A stretch of 64,000 nucleotides of DNA from Chimonanthus salicifolius (GCA_013350335.1 CM023536.1:46508314-46572313), one strand, 5' to 3'. Shown: positions 53,901 to 57,969, counted from the stretch's first letter. Notes: a model not told the origin generated them from the sequence alone. A program made the numbers and translations.

Positions 53901-56474
53901 CACAGTCTCAGTACTGTGTTTTTAGCTGGAAGATCACCAAAGGCAAGAAAAAGGAAGATCATCAAAGAACACACCACAAGCAACATTGATCATCAAGGGG
54001 CTAGTGTTCTCGATTACATCTCTCATATCAATACTTTCGATCGATTTTGTGAGATTGTTGTAAAGCCTATTCCCATGTAAGAGAAGTGTTCTCTTGGGAT
54101 TTGTGGTTTAATCTCCACTCGTAAGGAGATTAGATTAGTGGTCTCATCTCCATCCATAAGGACATTGATTTATGGTTTATTCTCCACCCTTGTTAAGGAG
54201 ATTGGTTGTTGGGTCATTCCACCTTTAAGAGAGACTTGTAACGGTTTATCCTCCACCCTTAACGAGAAGTGTTTAGTTAAATCTCAAGCAAGTTACTTGA
54301 GTCATGGACGTAAGCGGGTTTGCCGAACCACATAAAAATCCTCTTATCACAATTATCCATTTCTTCTCACCTCTTCATTTTACTATGTGCAAATTACATT
54401 TACAGTCTACATCTTAAGCACATACCCATTGTGATAAGTATTCATTGATTTGGATAGAATATCTTCTTTATATTGTGACTTGTTTGAAAACCTTAAAATT
54501 GAATAATCAATTGGGATAATTATAAAAGGACATATTAATCAGTGACCACCCCCCCCCCCCCCCCCCCCCCCCCCCTCCCCCCCCAACCCCCACCGACATT
54601 TCACTGTCCAAACTGGGCTTGCACGTCAGGCCCTGCAGAATTGGCCTCATTGCCTAAACTAGGTCCATCCAATAGTTGATTGCCAAGTGGATTAATTACA
54701 TCATCTTTTGGGAATATTAAAAAGGATAATTAAAATAGGGCAAAACAGTCTTTAAATCTCACCCATCCCTTCCACTTTCTTGACTTGCAAAAAAGTGCCT
54801 AAAACCCAGGCCCAGATTTGCTCAAAGCAGGCCCACATGTCCCTGCTTTTTTAGCAGTGCATTTCAGCCAAGTATTCTGGATTCTTGCTGATTTTAGCAA
54901 GCCCAAATTCACTCCATATCAGGCCCAGAATCTGCTTGCACGTCCAAGCAAGGAATTGCTAAAAACAGCTTTTCTAAATTGGGCCCAATCAGTCCAAAAC
55001 GCCCAGGCCTACAATTTTGGATAGATTCCAGTCAAACTTGGCATCTTAGATGGCACCCACGTGGGAAATGATGTGGCATATGATATGGAATTCGAATTGG
55101 CAGCTTCAAGGCAGAAAACGGGCCTGAAATCATGGGCTTTTGAGGCCCAAAGCAGCTCCAAACAGGTCCTGGCCCATAACTATTTCAAATGGGCTTCAAC
55201 TCTTATGTAATTGGGTCCATTGGGTTGCATTTGAGGCCCTCTCTTTCCTCCATCAATTCCAACAGAGTCATTTCGTCAATTTCGTCTAATTGGGTCCGTT
55301 TGTTTTCAATCGAATGTTCATTGAATACAAGGCGGCATCACTTTTCTAACAACTTCTCCTCATCTTGACAACAACTTTGCTGTTTATTGTGCTTCTTTGA
55401 CGTTCAAGATTGCATTTAGTATTGCAAACTATAGTATGCTAAACAAAAAATTTAGGTGTGGTGGAGTGTTTCTTGAGGACAGCATGACCTGCAGCTCAAG
55501 CATTCATCCATTGACAGTTTCTAACAAGCCAATCCACTCGAGGCATTTAGCTGCATTTGGATGACAAGTAAATTTACAGGGTTACCCTTGATCAGGAGTT
55601 ACCTTTGACCAAGGGTTACTCTTATGAATATCTTTGCTGCTTTTCAAATGTGAGATTGGAGAGGTAAAATCTAGACTTTTTACCCTCACCCTTTGGTTAC
55701 CAAACGGGGGTACCCCATTACCCATGAACAAATGCAGCCTTAGAAATTTTAAATTTTAGATTTCTTTCTTAAATTATGAAAAGCATAAGAAATTCAATAA
55801 AAAATCAAATTGCATTACCCTAAAAAAACTAAATTAATTCACAAATAAGTAACTAAGCTGTCCTCATATCTATGTTTTAAATATTTGCATTTATCTAATG
55901 AATGGAACTCAGGGGCCATCAACCAGTGGTGCCCACAAGAAAATAGTCTATATCATTGACAAAGTAATAAATGATGCTCATTAATTTTTGTAAGTTGGGC
56001 ATACATCTATATGTGTGTAAGAGTAGAAAAGATTTTTAGCCTTGTAATTTTGGACTTTGAAAATCCAATTCATACAATGCATTGGTTTTTCATAACCTAT
56101 CTAATAAAACTAGAATGCTTGAATAGTTGAATGGAACAATTTCCCCAGACCTATATAGGCTAACTATCATGTAATCCTCGACACATTCCATCTAATCATG
56201 TAAGGCAAATATAGAGTGGAGATATAACGATAATAAAATTAATCGTCCGGCTATTAGGATATATGCAAATAAGAGTGAGAGTTGGATGAAGCTTACATGT
56301 TTGTGACATGGCACACAGTGTTGCTTTGGTAGGAACAGTTGCATAACACGGTTCTGTTGTAATCCTTGTTGGTAATATGCGGCCTCCAGCTGAGGTCGTC
56401 ACTGGTGCACGGGTCTTCCCTGAAGTTCCAATCTCTCTTGCCCAAAACATCAGCAATTTCCTTCAATGCAGCCA
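8722..56474 (-). CDS. LRR-malectin receptor-like kinase, LRR-VIII-2 type (ectodomain exons only)
   Basis: Joining 17 minus-strand exons, listed separately, gives 1677 bp (559 codons) with no stop and matching phases at every junction. Domains in order: an N-terminal cap with WNF and the [15 protein letters not shown] cysteine block; LRRs of 24 residues, each mostly on one 72-bp phase-2 exon; a cysteine hinge; and a malectin domain from LHINCGG to [12 protein letters not shown]. This order and exon pattern are those of Arabidopsis LRR-VIII-2 kinases such as At1g53440 and At1g07650. The encoded part would be extracellular; a transmembrane helix and Ser/Thr kinase should follow. The signal-peptide exon, transmembrane and kinase exons are not in the window. 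Three introns are 12.4, 11.9 and 14.0 kb and hold nested transposons. All visible exons look intact. Confidence 0.9.
9042..10325 (+). pseudogene. LINE ORF2 C-terminus (zf-RVT and RNase H), broken
   Basis: Near 9045-9180 the frame gives [20 protein letters not shown], the block after the reverse transcriptase. Positions 9331-9582 give [20 protein letters not shown] and [13 protein letters not shown], a zf-RVT-like segment. Positions 9715-10011 and 10029-10325 give an RNase H-like domain with [20 protein letters not shown] and [12 protein letters not shown], where the acidic residues lie. Stops at 9179, 9580 and 10008 and frame changes show decay. Confidence 0.85.
9042..10509 (+). mobile_element. 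5'-truncated L1-type LINE with RNase H, inserted in the malectin intron
   Basis: The insertion carries the end of LINE ORF2, a 3' UTR ending AATGAAAAAATTTCACTGTT then ACTGCTC and poly(A) at 10500-10507. It is bracketed by GAATTCATGTTATG (9028-9041) and GAATCCATGTTATG (10510-10523), a 14-bp target duplication with one change. It splits the intron between the two malectin exons in antisense to the host gene. Without it that intron would be about 170 bp, so the insertion explains nearly all its length. Confidence 0.88.
10573..10949 (-). CDS. receptor-kinase exon: malectin domain, N-terminal part
   Basis: The exon is 377 bp, entered after CTGTGCAG and left at ATTCAG|GTATCA. It encodes [56 protein letters not shown] and [11 protein letters not shown], hallmark blocks of the malectin domain next to plant LRRs. 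The first two bases complete a Tyr codon whose T ends the exon at 24943-24989. The 14-kb intron upstream of it is filled by transposons. Confidence 0.95.
10950..12164. other. host intron, no gene seen
   Basis: Intron sequence of the receptor gene with no recognisable coding motif or repeat boundary. A small open frame at 11183-11407 shows no known similarity. Confidence 0.5.
12165..12454 (-). pseudogene. LINE 3' end with RNase H tail (left part, split by solo LTR B)
   Basis: Minus-strand translation gives [20 protein letters not shown], matching the conserved N..AD.LAR.G end of the RNase H domain in plant LINEs. It is followed by a 3' UTR and an A-rich tail, seen as TTTTTT on the plus strand at 12173-12179. 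The upstream part of the same LINE continues across the inserted solo LTR at 16403. The host bases ACTTG flank that insertion on both sides, which shows the two parts were once joined. Confidence 0.8.
13095..13241. repeat. two-unit tandem repeat inside solo LTR B
   Basis: A unit of about 73 bp runs from GGGATTCTCATC through CACAGTGGTCTTTCGGACGC to GTGTGGCCTCCGG and occurs twice with few differences. Related GTGG-rich repeats occur at 6900-7010 in element A and at about 35200-35400 in element C. Confidence 0.85.
13539..15037. repeat. dispersed hairpin motif GGGTTCGGCCAT..TGGCCGAACCC, seven copies
   Basis: Copies are at 13539-13566, 14021-14050, 14239-14269, 14408-14438, 14637-14667, 14789-14818 and 15008-15037. 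Arms are nearly constant while the 6-10 base loop varies (CTCATA, CCAAGG, CCAAGA, CTCAT). They are spaced about 110-480 bp apart. Confidence 0.88.
16403..17646 (-). pseudogene. LINE ORF2 C-terminal part (right part, split by solo LTR B)
   Basis: Minus-strand translations give [20 protein letters not shown], then [14 protein letters not shown] and [20 protein letters not shown] with [17 protein letters not shown]. These are the post-RT, zf-RVT and linker regions of a plant L1 LINE. Frame changes near 17400 and 17125 show decay. It precedes the RNase H tail at 12165-12454 in the same orientation. Confidence 0.82.
17864..18256 (+). repeat. copia-type LTR followed by primer-binding site
   Basis: It begins TGTTGTAGGATATGG. 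After a T/C-rich tail that ends near TTTTCATTTTAA, it is followed at 18258 by TGGTATCAGG, which matches the initiator-Met tRNA primer-binding site. A SINE is inserted in it at 17986-18126. The final CAACA is degraded. Only the 5' LTR and a short leader remain; no copia protein follows. Confidence 0.65.
17986..18126 (-). mobile_element. 5'-truncated tRNA-derived SINE
   Basis: On the minus strand the segment holds a B-box-like GCGGGTTTGAGCCCC and ends in an A-rich tail, seen as T runs at 17988-18007. It is flanked by GACTCACTGTATT (17973-17985) and GACTCATTGTATT (18127-18139), a 13-bp target duplication with one change. No A box is visible, so it is probably 5'-truncated. Confidence 0.65.
18268..19584. 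other. retroelement leader-like and unassigned intron sequence
   Basis: The first 300 bases may be the leader of the element whose LTR is at 17864-18256. Beyond that I see no coding motif. Confidence 0.35.
19585..19779 (+). repeat. 41-bp minisatellite, about 4.7 units
   Basis: Units start at 19585, 19626, 19667, 19708 and 19749 with TGATTATATTGAGACGTGGT and end TCCCTCACGTGA. The first four are full, the fifth partial. The units contain ACGTGG and CACGTGA, i.e. E-box/G-box-like words. Confidence 0.92.
20036..20087 (+). pseudogene. LINE ORF1 RRM, first part (split by LTR element)
   Basis: The frame gives [15 protein letters not shown], the start of an RNA-recognition motif. It continues at 22167 with TFGFVRM, an RNP1-like core, when the inserted LTR element and one copy of GGCAG are ignored. 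RRM-bearing ORF1 proteins are known in plant L1 LINEs. Upstream sequence does not extend the frame convincingly. Confidence 0.65.
20088..20275 (-). repeat. 3' LTR of the non-autonomous element
   Basis: A 188-bp repeat with TGCTGA/TCAACA ends; the first dinucleotides are intact but the third base differs from the other LTR. It is very AT-rich with ACTCTCTTGTA and AAATATTTGGGG blocks. Confidence 0.9.
21974..22166 (-). repeat. 5' LTR of the non-autonomous element
   Basis: A 193-bp repeat with TGTTGA/TCAACA ends. The primer-binding site TGGTATCAGCC reads on the minus strand at about 21962-21973, directly beside it. Confidence 0.9.
22167..24110 (+). pseudogene. LINE ORF1 (RRM plus DUF4283-like region), decayed
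   Basis: After the GGCAG duplication the frame gives [20 protein letters not shown] and [16 protein letters not shown], the second half of an RRM. The 22506-23102 frame (198 codons) contains [38 protein letters not shown], which resembles the W.R..G.PL..W......IG...G.....E.T block of DUF4283-type LINE ORF1 proteins. Frame 23781-24050 continues with polar, charged sequence. Several stops separate the parts. No reverse transcriptase follows before the host exons at 24943. Confidence 0.7.
24111..24942. other. host intron, no gene seen
   Basis: Intron sequence left of the hinge exon. A short text (CCGTATAACATTGCGAATC and flanks) could be TE-derived but I cannot place it. Confidence 0.4.
24943..24989 (-). 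CDS. receptor-kinase exon: cysteine hinge before malectin
   Basis: A 47-bp exon, entered after GGTGCAG and left at AATT|GTAAGT. It encodes [15 protein letters not shown] plus the first base of Tyr. The two cysteines correspond to the CLR.FPC-type hinge between LRRs and malectin in this family. Both neighbouring phases fit. Confidence 0.85.
25066..25101 (-). CDS. receptor-kinase exon: NLFESSS segment
   Basis: A 36-bp exon between TTCCACAG and AAT AT|GTAAGC. It encodes [11 protein letters not shown], equivalent to the NLVESYSS segment of relatives. Its phase matches both sides. Confidence 0.85.
25203..25268 (-). CDS. receptor-kinase exon: DLSYNNFTW repeat
   Basis: A 66-bp exon between TTCTCAG and GC AT|GTAAGA. 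It encodes [20 protein letters not shown], the very conserved last LRR half with its cysteine. Completion of the first codon by the preceding exon gives Ile. Confidence 0.93.
25548..25776 (-). mobile_element. tRNA-derived SINE in a host intron
   Basis: On the minus strand an A-box-like GTTATCCCAGTTGG (25753-25766) and a B-box-like AGGTTCAAACC (25711-25721) are properly ordered, and the element ends in an A-rich tail (T runs on the plus strand at 25548-25566). It is flanked by TGAAAAGGTTCTGATT (25532-25547) and TGAAAAGGTTTTGATT (25777-25792), a 16-bp duplication with one change. It lies between the exons 25203-25268 and 26303-26368. Confidence 0.85.
26303..26368 (-). CDS. receptor-kinase exon: FLTGNLLSG repeat
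   Basis: A 66-bp exon between CCTTTAG and CAC AT|GTACAC. It encodes [21 protein letters not shown] second AG ten bases downstream could mislead gene finders; only the upstream one keeps the frame. The donor GTACAC is weak but has GT. Confidence 0.85.
26528..26593 (-). CDS. receptor-kinase exon: DLSFNKLTG repeat
   Basis: A 66-bp exon between TTTACAG and TTTGT|GTAAGTG. It encodes [20 protein letters not shown]. It is slightly shorter than the usual 72 bp, as is normal at this position of the family. The 11.9-kb intron upstream of it holds a copia element and others. Confidence 0.9.
26594..28829. other. host intron, no gene seen
   Basis: AT-rich intron with no recognised coding. Small open frames at 26897-27154 and 26989-27303 lack motifs. 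Confidence 0.5.
27611..27858. repeat. 127-bp tandem duplication
   Basis: Two units, beginning GTTATGCAAACTTAAAGTT at 27611 and 27738, share the long stretch TCCATTTATTCTTATGGAAA and AAGGATCCAAAATAATTCTT. They have since diverged at several sites. Confidence 0.88.
28850..29215. repeat. dispersed repeat, copy 1 (partner at 46300)
   Basis: Shared blocks with 46300-46656 include a CTCTCA(C/A)TCTA(G/C)AAAGAAA-type segment, TTTAATTTCAAC(A/G)GGAT, GAAATTAGGTGTTC, GGAATTG..ATTCGAATGCAATAA and CAAGACATGAA. Same orientation in both. No proteins encoded. It could be part of an LTR or a MITE-like element; the ends are unclear. Confidence 0.6.
29216..30105. other. intron sequence with pyrimidine-rich tract
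   Basis: 29500-29850 is strongly T/C-rich on the plus strand (many TCTCTCTC words). The open frames there are compositional, so I do not call a gene. Confidence 0.5.
30106..30400 (-). repeat. 3' LTR of copia B (295 bp)
   Basis: Minus strand: begins TGTTGTGGGACTCACTC and ends CTATTATTCTACA, close to the CTATTATTCAACA end of the copia A LTR. The adjacent polypurine tract is at 30401-30412. Confidence 0.85.
30461..31960 (-). pseudogene. copia B RT and RNase H remnant
   Basis: 31726-31959 gives [20 protein letters not shown] and [20 protein letters not shown] at the RT start. 31378-31620 gives [16 protein letters not shown] and [18 protein letters not shown]. 31178-31381 gives the catalytic region as [10 protein letters not shown], so the YVDD is changed to QVDD. 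30461-30994 gives [19 protein letters not shown] and [14 protein letters not shown] of RNase H. Multiple stops and frame changes are present, so it is non-functional. Confidence 0.93.
32262..36100 (+). mobile_element. solo-LTR-like element C (3.8 kb, TGTAGTGACCC...GGGGCGTGACA)
   Basis: It interrupts copia B between the integrase and RT regions, so its limits are defined by the broken host element. Termini TGTAGTGACCC and GGGGCGTGACA are imperfect inverted repeats. Flanks are CAGAG (32257-32261) and GAGAG (36101-36105), a 5-bp duplication with one change. There is no coding sequence. One copy of the CTGATTTTCAGTCTCCAAAC module (34243) and a GTGG-rich repeat (35200-35400) link it to elements A and B, more distantly. 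Confidence 0.8.
35195..35405. repeat. degenerate GTGGG-AAGACCAC repeats in solo LTR C
   Basis: Words such as AAGACCAC, CACTTTAAGTGGGAAGACCA and CTCTAAAGTGGGAAGGCCAC recur three to four times. Similar text is in element A (6900-7010) and B (13095-13241). Confidence 0.6.
36395..37558 (-). pseudogene. copia B protease and integrase remnant
   Basis: 37027-37374 gives [12 protein letters not shown] with the DSG catalytic triplet of the aspartic protease, then [17 protein letters not shown]. 36395-36958 gives the CHHC-like GAG-pre-integrase edge [20 protein letters not shown] and the integrase core with [29 protein letters not shown] and [19 protein letters not shown]. Upstream at about 37500 a CYKLHGRA remnant marks the end of gag. 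A frame shift separates the parts. The ORF continues in RT only across the solo LTR insertion. Confidence 0.92.
37560..37741 (+). repeat. 46-bp tandem repeats in the copia LTR, four units
   Basis: Units start with TGTAAC at 37560, 37602, 37649 and 37695 and carry AGCCATGTATTCCTTGATTG-like text. The first unit is shorter (42 bp). Confidence 0.9.
37560..38258 (+). mobile_element. 5' fragment of another copia element (LTR, PBS, gag start)
   Basis: The LTR opens TGTAACAACC at 37560 and runs to about 37833. It is followed by TGGTACAGAGCC, an initiator-Met primer-binding site lacking one base. The leader leads to a gag N-terminus, [20 protein letters not shown] then [12 protein letters not shown], at about 38150-38255, which matches the copia gag N-terminal block. 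The rest of the element is absent; host intron resumes near 38260. Confidence 0.8.
38492..38563 (-). CDS. receptor-kinase exon: LRNCNISG repeat
   Basis: A 72-bp exon between GTTGTAG and TACTT|GTAAGT. It encodes [20 protein letters not shown] and LKY. The LRNC block is diagnostic of this LRR position. Confidence 0.95.
38653..38724 (-). CDS. receptor-kinase exon: RISDIKG repeat
   Basis: A 72-bp exon between TTGTAG and TATCT|GTGAGT. It encodes [20 protein letters not shown], the irregular LRR (RISDL.G....FP.L) typical of the family. Confidence 0.95.
38825..38896 (-). CDS. receptor-kinase exon: [11 protein letters not shown] repeat
   Basis: A 72-bp exon after GGCAG. It encodes [20 protein letters not shown] and MTDL, a hallmark of the family. 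The donor reads GACTT|GTTCGT, which is weak at positions +3 to +5; no better in-phase donor is visible. Confidence 0.92.
38967..39185 (+). repeat. LTR with adjacent primer-binding site
   Basis: It starts TGTTG and ends CAACA directly before TGGTATCAGCC at about 39186, the same PBS wording as in the element at 20088-22166. Confidence 0.75.
39968..40197 (+). repeat. tandem repeat of about 115 bp, two units
   Basis: The segment GCTTTTCCTTTCCC..TTGGATTGAC..GGGTTTCGAATTGTGTGG..CCCACTGTTGGCCCTCCTTTC through TTGCCTTTGG occurs at about 39990 and again at about 40104. Confidence 0.85.
40465..40722 (-). mobile_element. 5'-truncated LINE tail with 21-bp target duplication
   Basis: On the minus strand it ends TTTAATGAAATC..TTTACCGCTC then A-rich, the same tail type as at 3850-3987 and 9042-10509. 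A perfect 21-bp direct repeat, beginning TTCTCTAGCC and ending CTTCTTTT, flanks it at 40444-40464 and 40723-40743. No ORF2 motif remains. It sits inside the leader of the 38967-40829 element, so it is a later insertion. Confidence 0.88.
40853..40924 (-). CDS. receptor-kinase exon: [12 protein letters not shown] repeat
   Basis: A 72-bp exon between ATTGCAG and CAACT|GTAAGC. It encodes [20 protein letters not shown], matching the conserved F.GKIP.FI.NW repeat. Confidence 0.95.
40968..41000. repeat. (GTAT)n microsatellite
   Basis: About seven GTAT units with GTGT variants; a shorter run recurs near 41012-41025. Confidence 0.9.
41572..41643 (-). CDS. receptor-kinase exon: [12 protein letters not shown] repeat
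   Basis: A 72-bp exon between GTTTGCAG and TACAT|GTGAGA. It encodes [20 protein letters not shown]. Confidence 0.95.
41769..41840 (-). CDS. receptor-kinase exon: [15 protein letters not shown] repeat
   Basis: A 72-bp exon between TATTCAG and GCATT|GTAATG. It encodes [20 protein letters not shown]. Confidence 0.94.
42745..42900 (+). mobile_element. possible tRNA-derived SINE remnant
   Basis: An A-box-like TGGCACAATGACCAAGTGG at 42746-42764 is followed 29 bases later by a B-box-like AGTTCAAATCC at 42794-42804, the spacing expected of a tRNA-type Pol III promoter. The 3' end and target duplication are not clear, so the right limit is approximate. Confidence 0.45.
42901..43452. other. host intron, no gene seen
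   Basis: No motif or repeat boundary supported in this part of the intron between exons 41769-41840 and 43453-43524. Confidence 0.5.
43453..43524 (-). CDS. receptor-kinase exon: [15 protein letters not shown] repeat
   Basis: A 72-bp exon between CTTGCAG and CAATT|GTAAGA. It encodes [20 protein letters not shown]. Confidence 0.95.
43602..43670 (-). CDS. receptor-kinase exon: [18 protein letters not shown] repeat
   Basis: A 69-bp exon between TTTCTAG and TATCT|GTAAGC. It encodes [20 protein letters not shown]. The 23-residue length and the P.EW block are normal for this position. Confidence 0.96.
43796..43867 (-). CDS. receptor-kinase exon: first [17 protein letters not shown]
   Basis: A 72-bp exon between TTGCAG and GAAAT|GTATGA. 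It encodes [20 protein letters not shown]. It joins the cap exon 12.4 kb away in phase, completing HVTN-I-VLK. Confidence 0.96.
43868..46299. other. large host intron, left part; no gene seen
   Basis: AT-rich intron of the receptor gene. Short open frames (44027-44248, 45741-45965) have no known motif. Confidence 0.5.
45836..45922. repeat. 45-bp tandem duplication, identical
   Basis: Two copies starting ACATCCCATTATGCTAATTA at 45836 and 45881 are identical as far as the second copy extends. Confidence 0.95.
46300..46656. repeat. dispersed repeat, copy 2 (partner at 28850)
   Basis: It shares ordered blocks with 28850-29215 in the same orientation and ends abruptly at CAAGACATGAA, where the LTR at 46657 starts; copy 1 continues beyond that point. 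So the LTR probably inserted into this repeat. Confidence 0.6.
47130..47375 (+). repeat. degenerate GACGATCCGAGTTT repeats
   Basis: The word (C/T)AGGA(C/T)GATCCGAGTT recurs at about 47135, 47155, 47175 and 47195, with looser copies near 47225, 47340 and 47360, spaced 19-20 bp in the first cluster. Confidence 0.8.
47706..48253 (-). repeat. 3' LTR of the gypsy element (548 bp)
   Basis: Starts TGATCCGAAAATA and ends GAAGATCC on the plus strand; the partner has TGATCTG and GATCA. It holds many short TCGACTGA and GTCGACTGAT words, as does the partner. Confidence 0.88.
48467..49603 (-). pseudogene. gypsy integrase and C-terminal tail
   Basis: 48839-49603 contains [51 protein letters not shown] and [15 protein letters not shown], i.e. 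D, D and E regions of the integrase core. 48467-48709 contains [20 protein letters not shown] and [14 protein letters not shown], the chromodomain-proximal region. The two are in different frames, separated by stops near 48725-48840. Confidence 0.93.
50946..51168 (+). repeat. 5' LTR of the TRIM
   Basis: 223 bp, TGTAATACCCC to GGACGATTCGTTACA; carries a TATATAAATGG box at about 51029. Confidence 0.93.
51268..51486 (+). repeat. 3' LTR of the TRIM
   Basis: 219 bp, TGTAATACCCC to GGACGGGTCGTTACA; differs from the 5' LTR by scattered substitutions and a few bases of indel. Confidence 0.93.
52019..52270 (-). pseudogene. gypsy protease remnant
   Basis: The segment [20 protein letters not shown] and [16 protein letters not shown] aligns with the retropepsin region. 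The catalytic triplet reads D-P-G where most retropepsins have D-S/T-G. I recall DPG-like versions in some plant gypsy groups, so this may be normal for the family. Confidence 0.75.
52505..53303 (-). pseudogene. gypsy gag, frame-shifted near the start
   Basis: 53303 has an ATG ([15 protein letters not shown]). A frame shift follows, because a second frame would read on as a coiled-coil-like segment ending KKKNK and a stop near 53070. 52505-53011 contains [59 protein letters not shown] and [12 protein letters not shown], the retrotransposon gag domain. Confidence 0.88.
53364..53936 (-). repeat. 5' LTR of the gypsy element (573 bp)
   Basis: Starts TGATCTGAAAATA and ends GAAGATCA on the plus strand, giving inverted ends TGATC/GATCA. 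Divergence from the left LTR is visible throughout, with several small indels, so the insertion is old. Confidence 0.88.
54549..54584. repeat. poly-C tract
   Basis: A near-uninterrupted run of C with one T, followed by AACCCCCACC. It is near the right end of the copia-type LTR. Its length could be unreliable from sequencing. Confidence 0.9.
54599..56296. other. host intron, no gene seen
   Basis: Sequence between the LTR and the cap exon. 54780-55250 is rich in GGCCCA/TGGGCC words, probably an old repeat. No coding motif is recognised. Confidence 0.45.
56297..56474 (-). CDS. receptor-kinase exon: N-terminal cap of the LRR domain
   Basis: A 178-bp exon between GTGTTCAG and AACAT|GTAAGC. It encodes [35 protein letters not shown] and [16 protein letters not shown], the LKEI..LGK.DWNF and cysteine-pair cap that precedes the first LRR in LRR-VIII-2 kinases. 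The exon begins in the middle of a codon (G|TG), so a signal-peptide exon must lie upstream, at higher coordinates. Confidence 0.94.
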
Positions 56475-57158
56475 CTGAACACAATTTACACCAAAATGCA
56501 CATGTCAATGCCTAAAAATGCTGTATACATTGTAACCAGACTCTGCTGCCGCCCATTCACCTTTACAGATTTTGGTCCTAAAATATTTTTTTTAAAAAGG
56601 GTTATAATATTGCCCCTAATTTTAGAGAAAATTTATTGAATGCAACTTATTTATTAGCAATTAAAAAAGTAATAACTAGTTGTTGCTAAAATTTTGCCAC
56701 AGTTCTAGCCACCACCGGCAACCCAGATTTTGCTCTGACCGGATACTGCTTACCTCTCTCTCAGCCCCTCTTTTGGCAGCTCTCTCTCCCTCTCTCTCTC
56801 TTGTGGCGTGTGTGTGAGGTGGGCGGACCCACAAATCCCCCTGCCATCTCCCTTAAGGCTTCTCTTTTTCTCTCTCTTTCGCAATTGATGGCATTTCAAC
56901 CAAAAACATGAAAGAAGGAGACGATGAAGGAAGAAAAAAGATGTGAGTTCTCTCCCTCTTTCACGATGAAGAAAATAGAGGTGAGTTCTGTCTCCCCAGT
57001 ACCCGGCGACTGTAGCAAACACCCACCCACGATTCTACGAAGGCATGTCCCAAATTTAAAGTCCGTAACTCCGTATTGCTTTGCATTTTAATATAATAAA
57101 AGAAGTTTGAGTCAAAATCTTCCCTTACCGGATTTATTTATAACACCTCTTTATTTTA
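56475..57158. other. upstream intron or promoter, T/C-rich; no exon 1 found
   Basis: 56750-56880 is T/C-rich on the plus strand. No ATG followed by a hydrophobic signal and a phase-1 donor is visible on the minus strand, so exon 1 is probably beyond the MULE. Confidence 0.4.
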
Positions 57159-57969
57159 GGGTGGCAATATAGACACCGACACTTTCTGTTAGCAGACACC
57201 GATTTCCGAAAATTGAGTGGAAATTACCATTCTGCCCTTTCCGCGCGAAATCGTGCGATCGGTGCTGCAACGCCATTTCGCGTCGATCGATCGATCTGAG
57301 GCGTATACGCTTGATCTGAGGCGTATACGATCGATCGATCGATTCGACAGTTCATTTTCGAATCGATCGATCGATCATAACACGGGTTTCAGTCGATCGC
57401 ACGGTTCCATGGGATCGTGCGATCGATTTTAACTGAGACGTCGACGGTTTGACAGTCGACCGCTCCCACCAAGATCGATCGCACGATTGTATCTGATCGT
57501 GCGATCGACTGTGACCCATTCAAAGATTGATCGCACGATTGTATGTGATCGTGCGATCGATCTTAACTGAGAGCTCGACTGTCAGACAGTCGACCTCTCA
57601 TCTCAAGATCGATCGCACGATCACATACAATCGTGCGATTGATCTTCTGTTTAGGGCAAGATCGATCGATCGATCAGTGTGATCGTGCGATCGATCTTGA
57701 GATGAGAGGTCGACTGTCTGACAGTCGAGCTCTCAGTTAAGATCGATCGCACGATCACATACAATCGTGCTATCGATCTTCTGTTTAGGGCAAGATCGAT
57801 CGATCGATGACTGTGATCCTGCGATCGATCTTAACTGAGAGGTCGACTGTCAGACAGTCGACCTCTCATCTCAAGATCGATCGCACGATCACATATGATC
57901 GATCGATCGATCTTCTGGTTAGGGCAAGATCGATCGATCGATCACTGTGATCGTGCGATCGATCGATCA
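57159..57969 (+). repeat. left TIR of the MULE, with internal expansion
   Basis: From 57239 to about 57667 it matches the reverse complement of the right TIR with only about five differences by eye. From about 57668 to 57925 it has extra, partly inverted copies of the same units, absent on the right, then rejoins the match up to 57969. It is full of GATCGATCGATC, CGCACGATC/GATCGTGCG and TCGACTGTCAGACAGTCGA palindromes. Confidence 0.93.

Larger units (their letters stand above)
47706..53936 (-). mobile_element. Ty3/gypsy retrotransposon with both LTRs, decayed
   Basis: Two LTRs (47706-48253 and 53364-53936) enclose, on the minus strand, gag, protease, RT, RNase H and integrase in gypsy order. 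Next to the right LTR the minus strand reads TTGGTACCAGAGC, a primer-binding site close to the initiator-Met type. A TRIM is inserted into its RT. No clear 5-bp duplication is seen: flanks are ACTCA on the left and CCAAA on the right. Many stops and frame changes make it inactive. It lies in the intron between the cap and first LRR exons of the receptor gene. Confidence 0.92.
46657..54598 (+). mobile_element. copia-type (SIRE-like) LTR, split by a gypsy element
   Basis: The outer parts 46657-47705 and 53937-54598 read as one LTR broken by the gypsy insertion. Proposed ends are TGTTGGCCAA and CACCGACA. The right part has the text GAGAAGTGTTCTCTTGGGAT, repeated AAGGAGATT words, GCCGAACCACATAAAAATCC and a terminal C-rich run. 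From memory these resemble LTRs of the copia SIRE/Maximus group; this assignment is inference. No internal coding is present, so it would be a solo LTR. A target duplication is not clear. Confidence 0.5.

Noticed and set aside
57159..57969. CRISPR-like array of short repeats and spacers
   Set aside because: The repeats are palindromic GATC units in a terminal inverted repeat of a plant MULE, with no spacer regularity and no cas genes.
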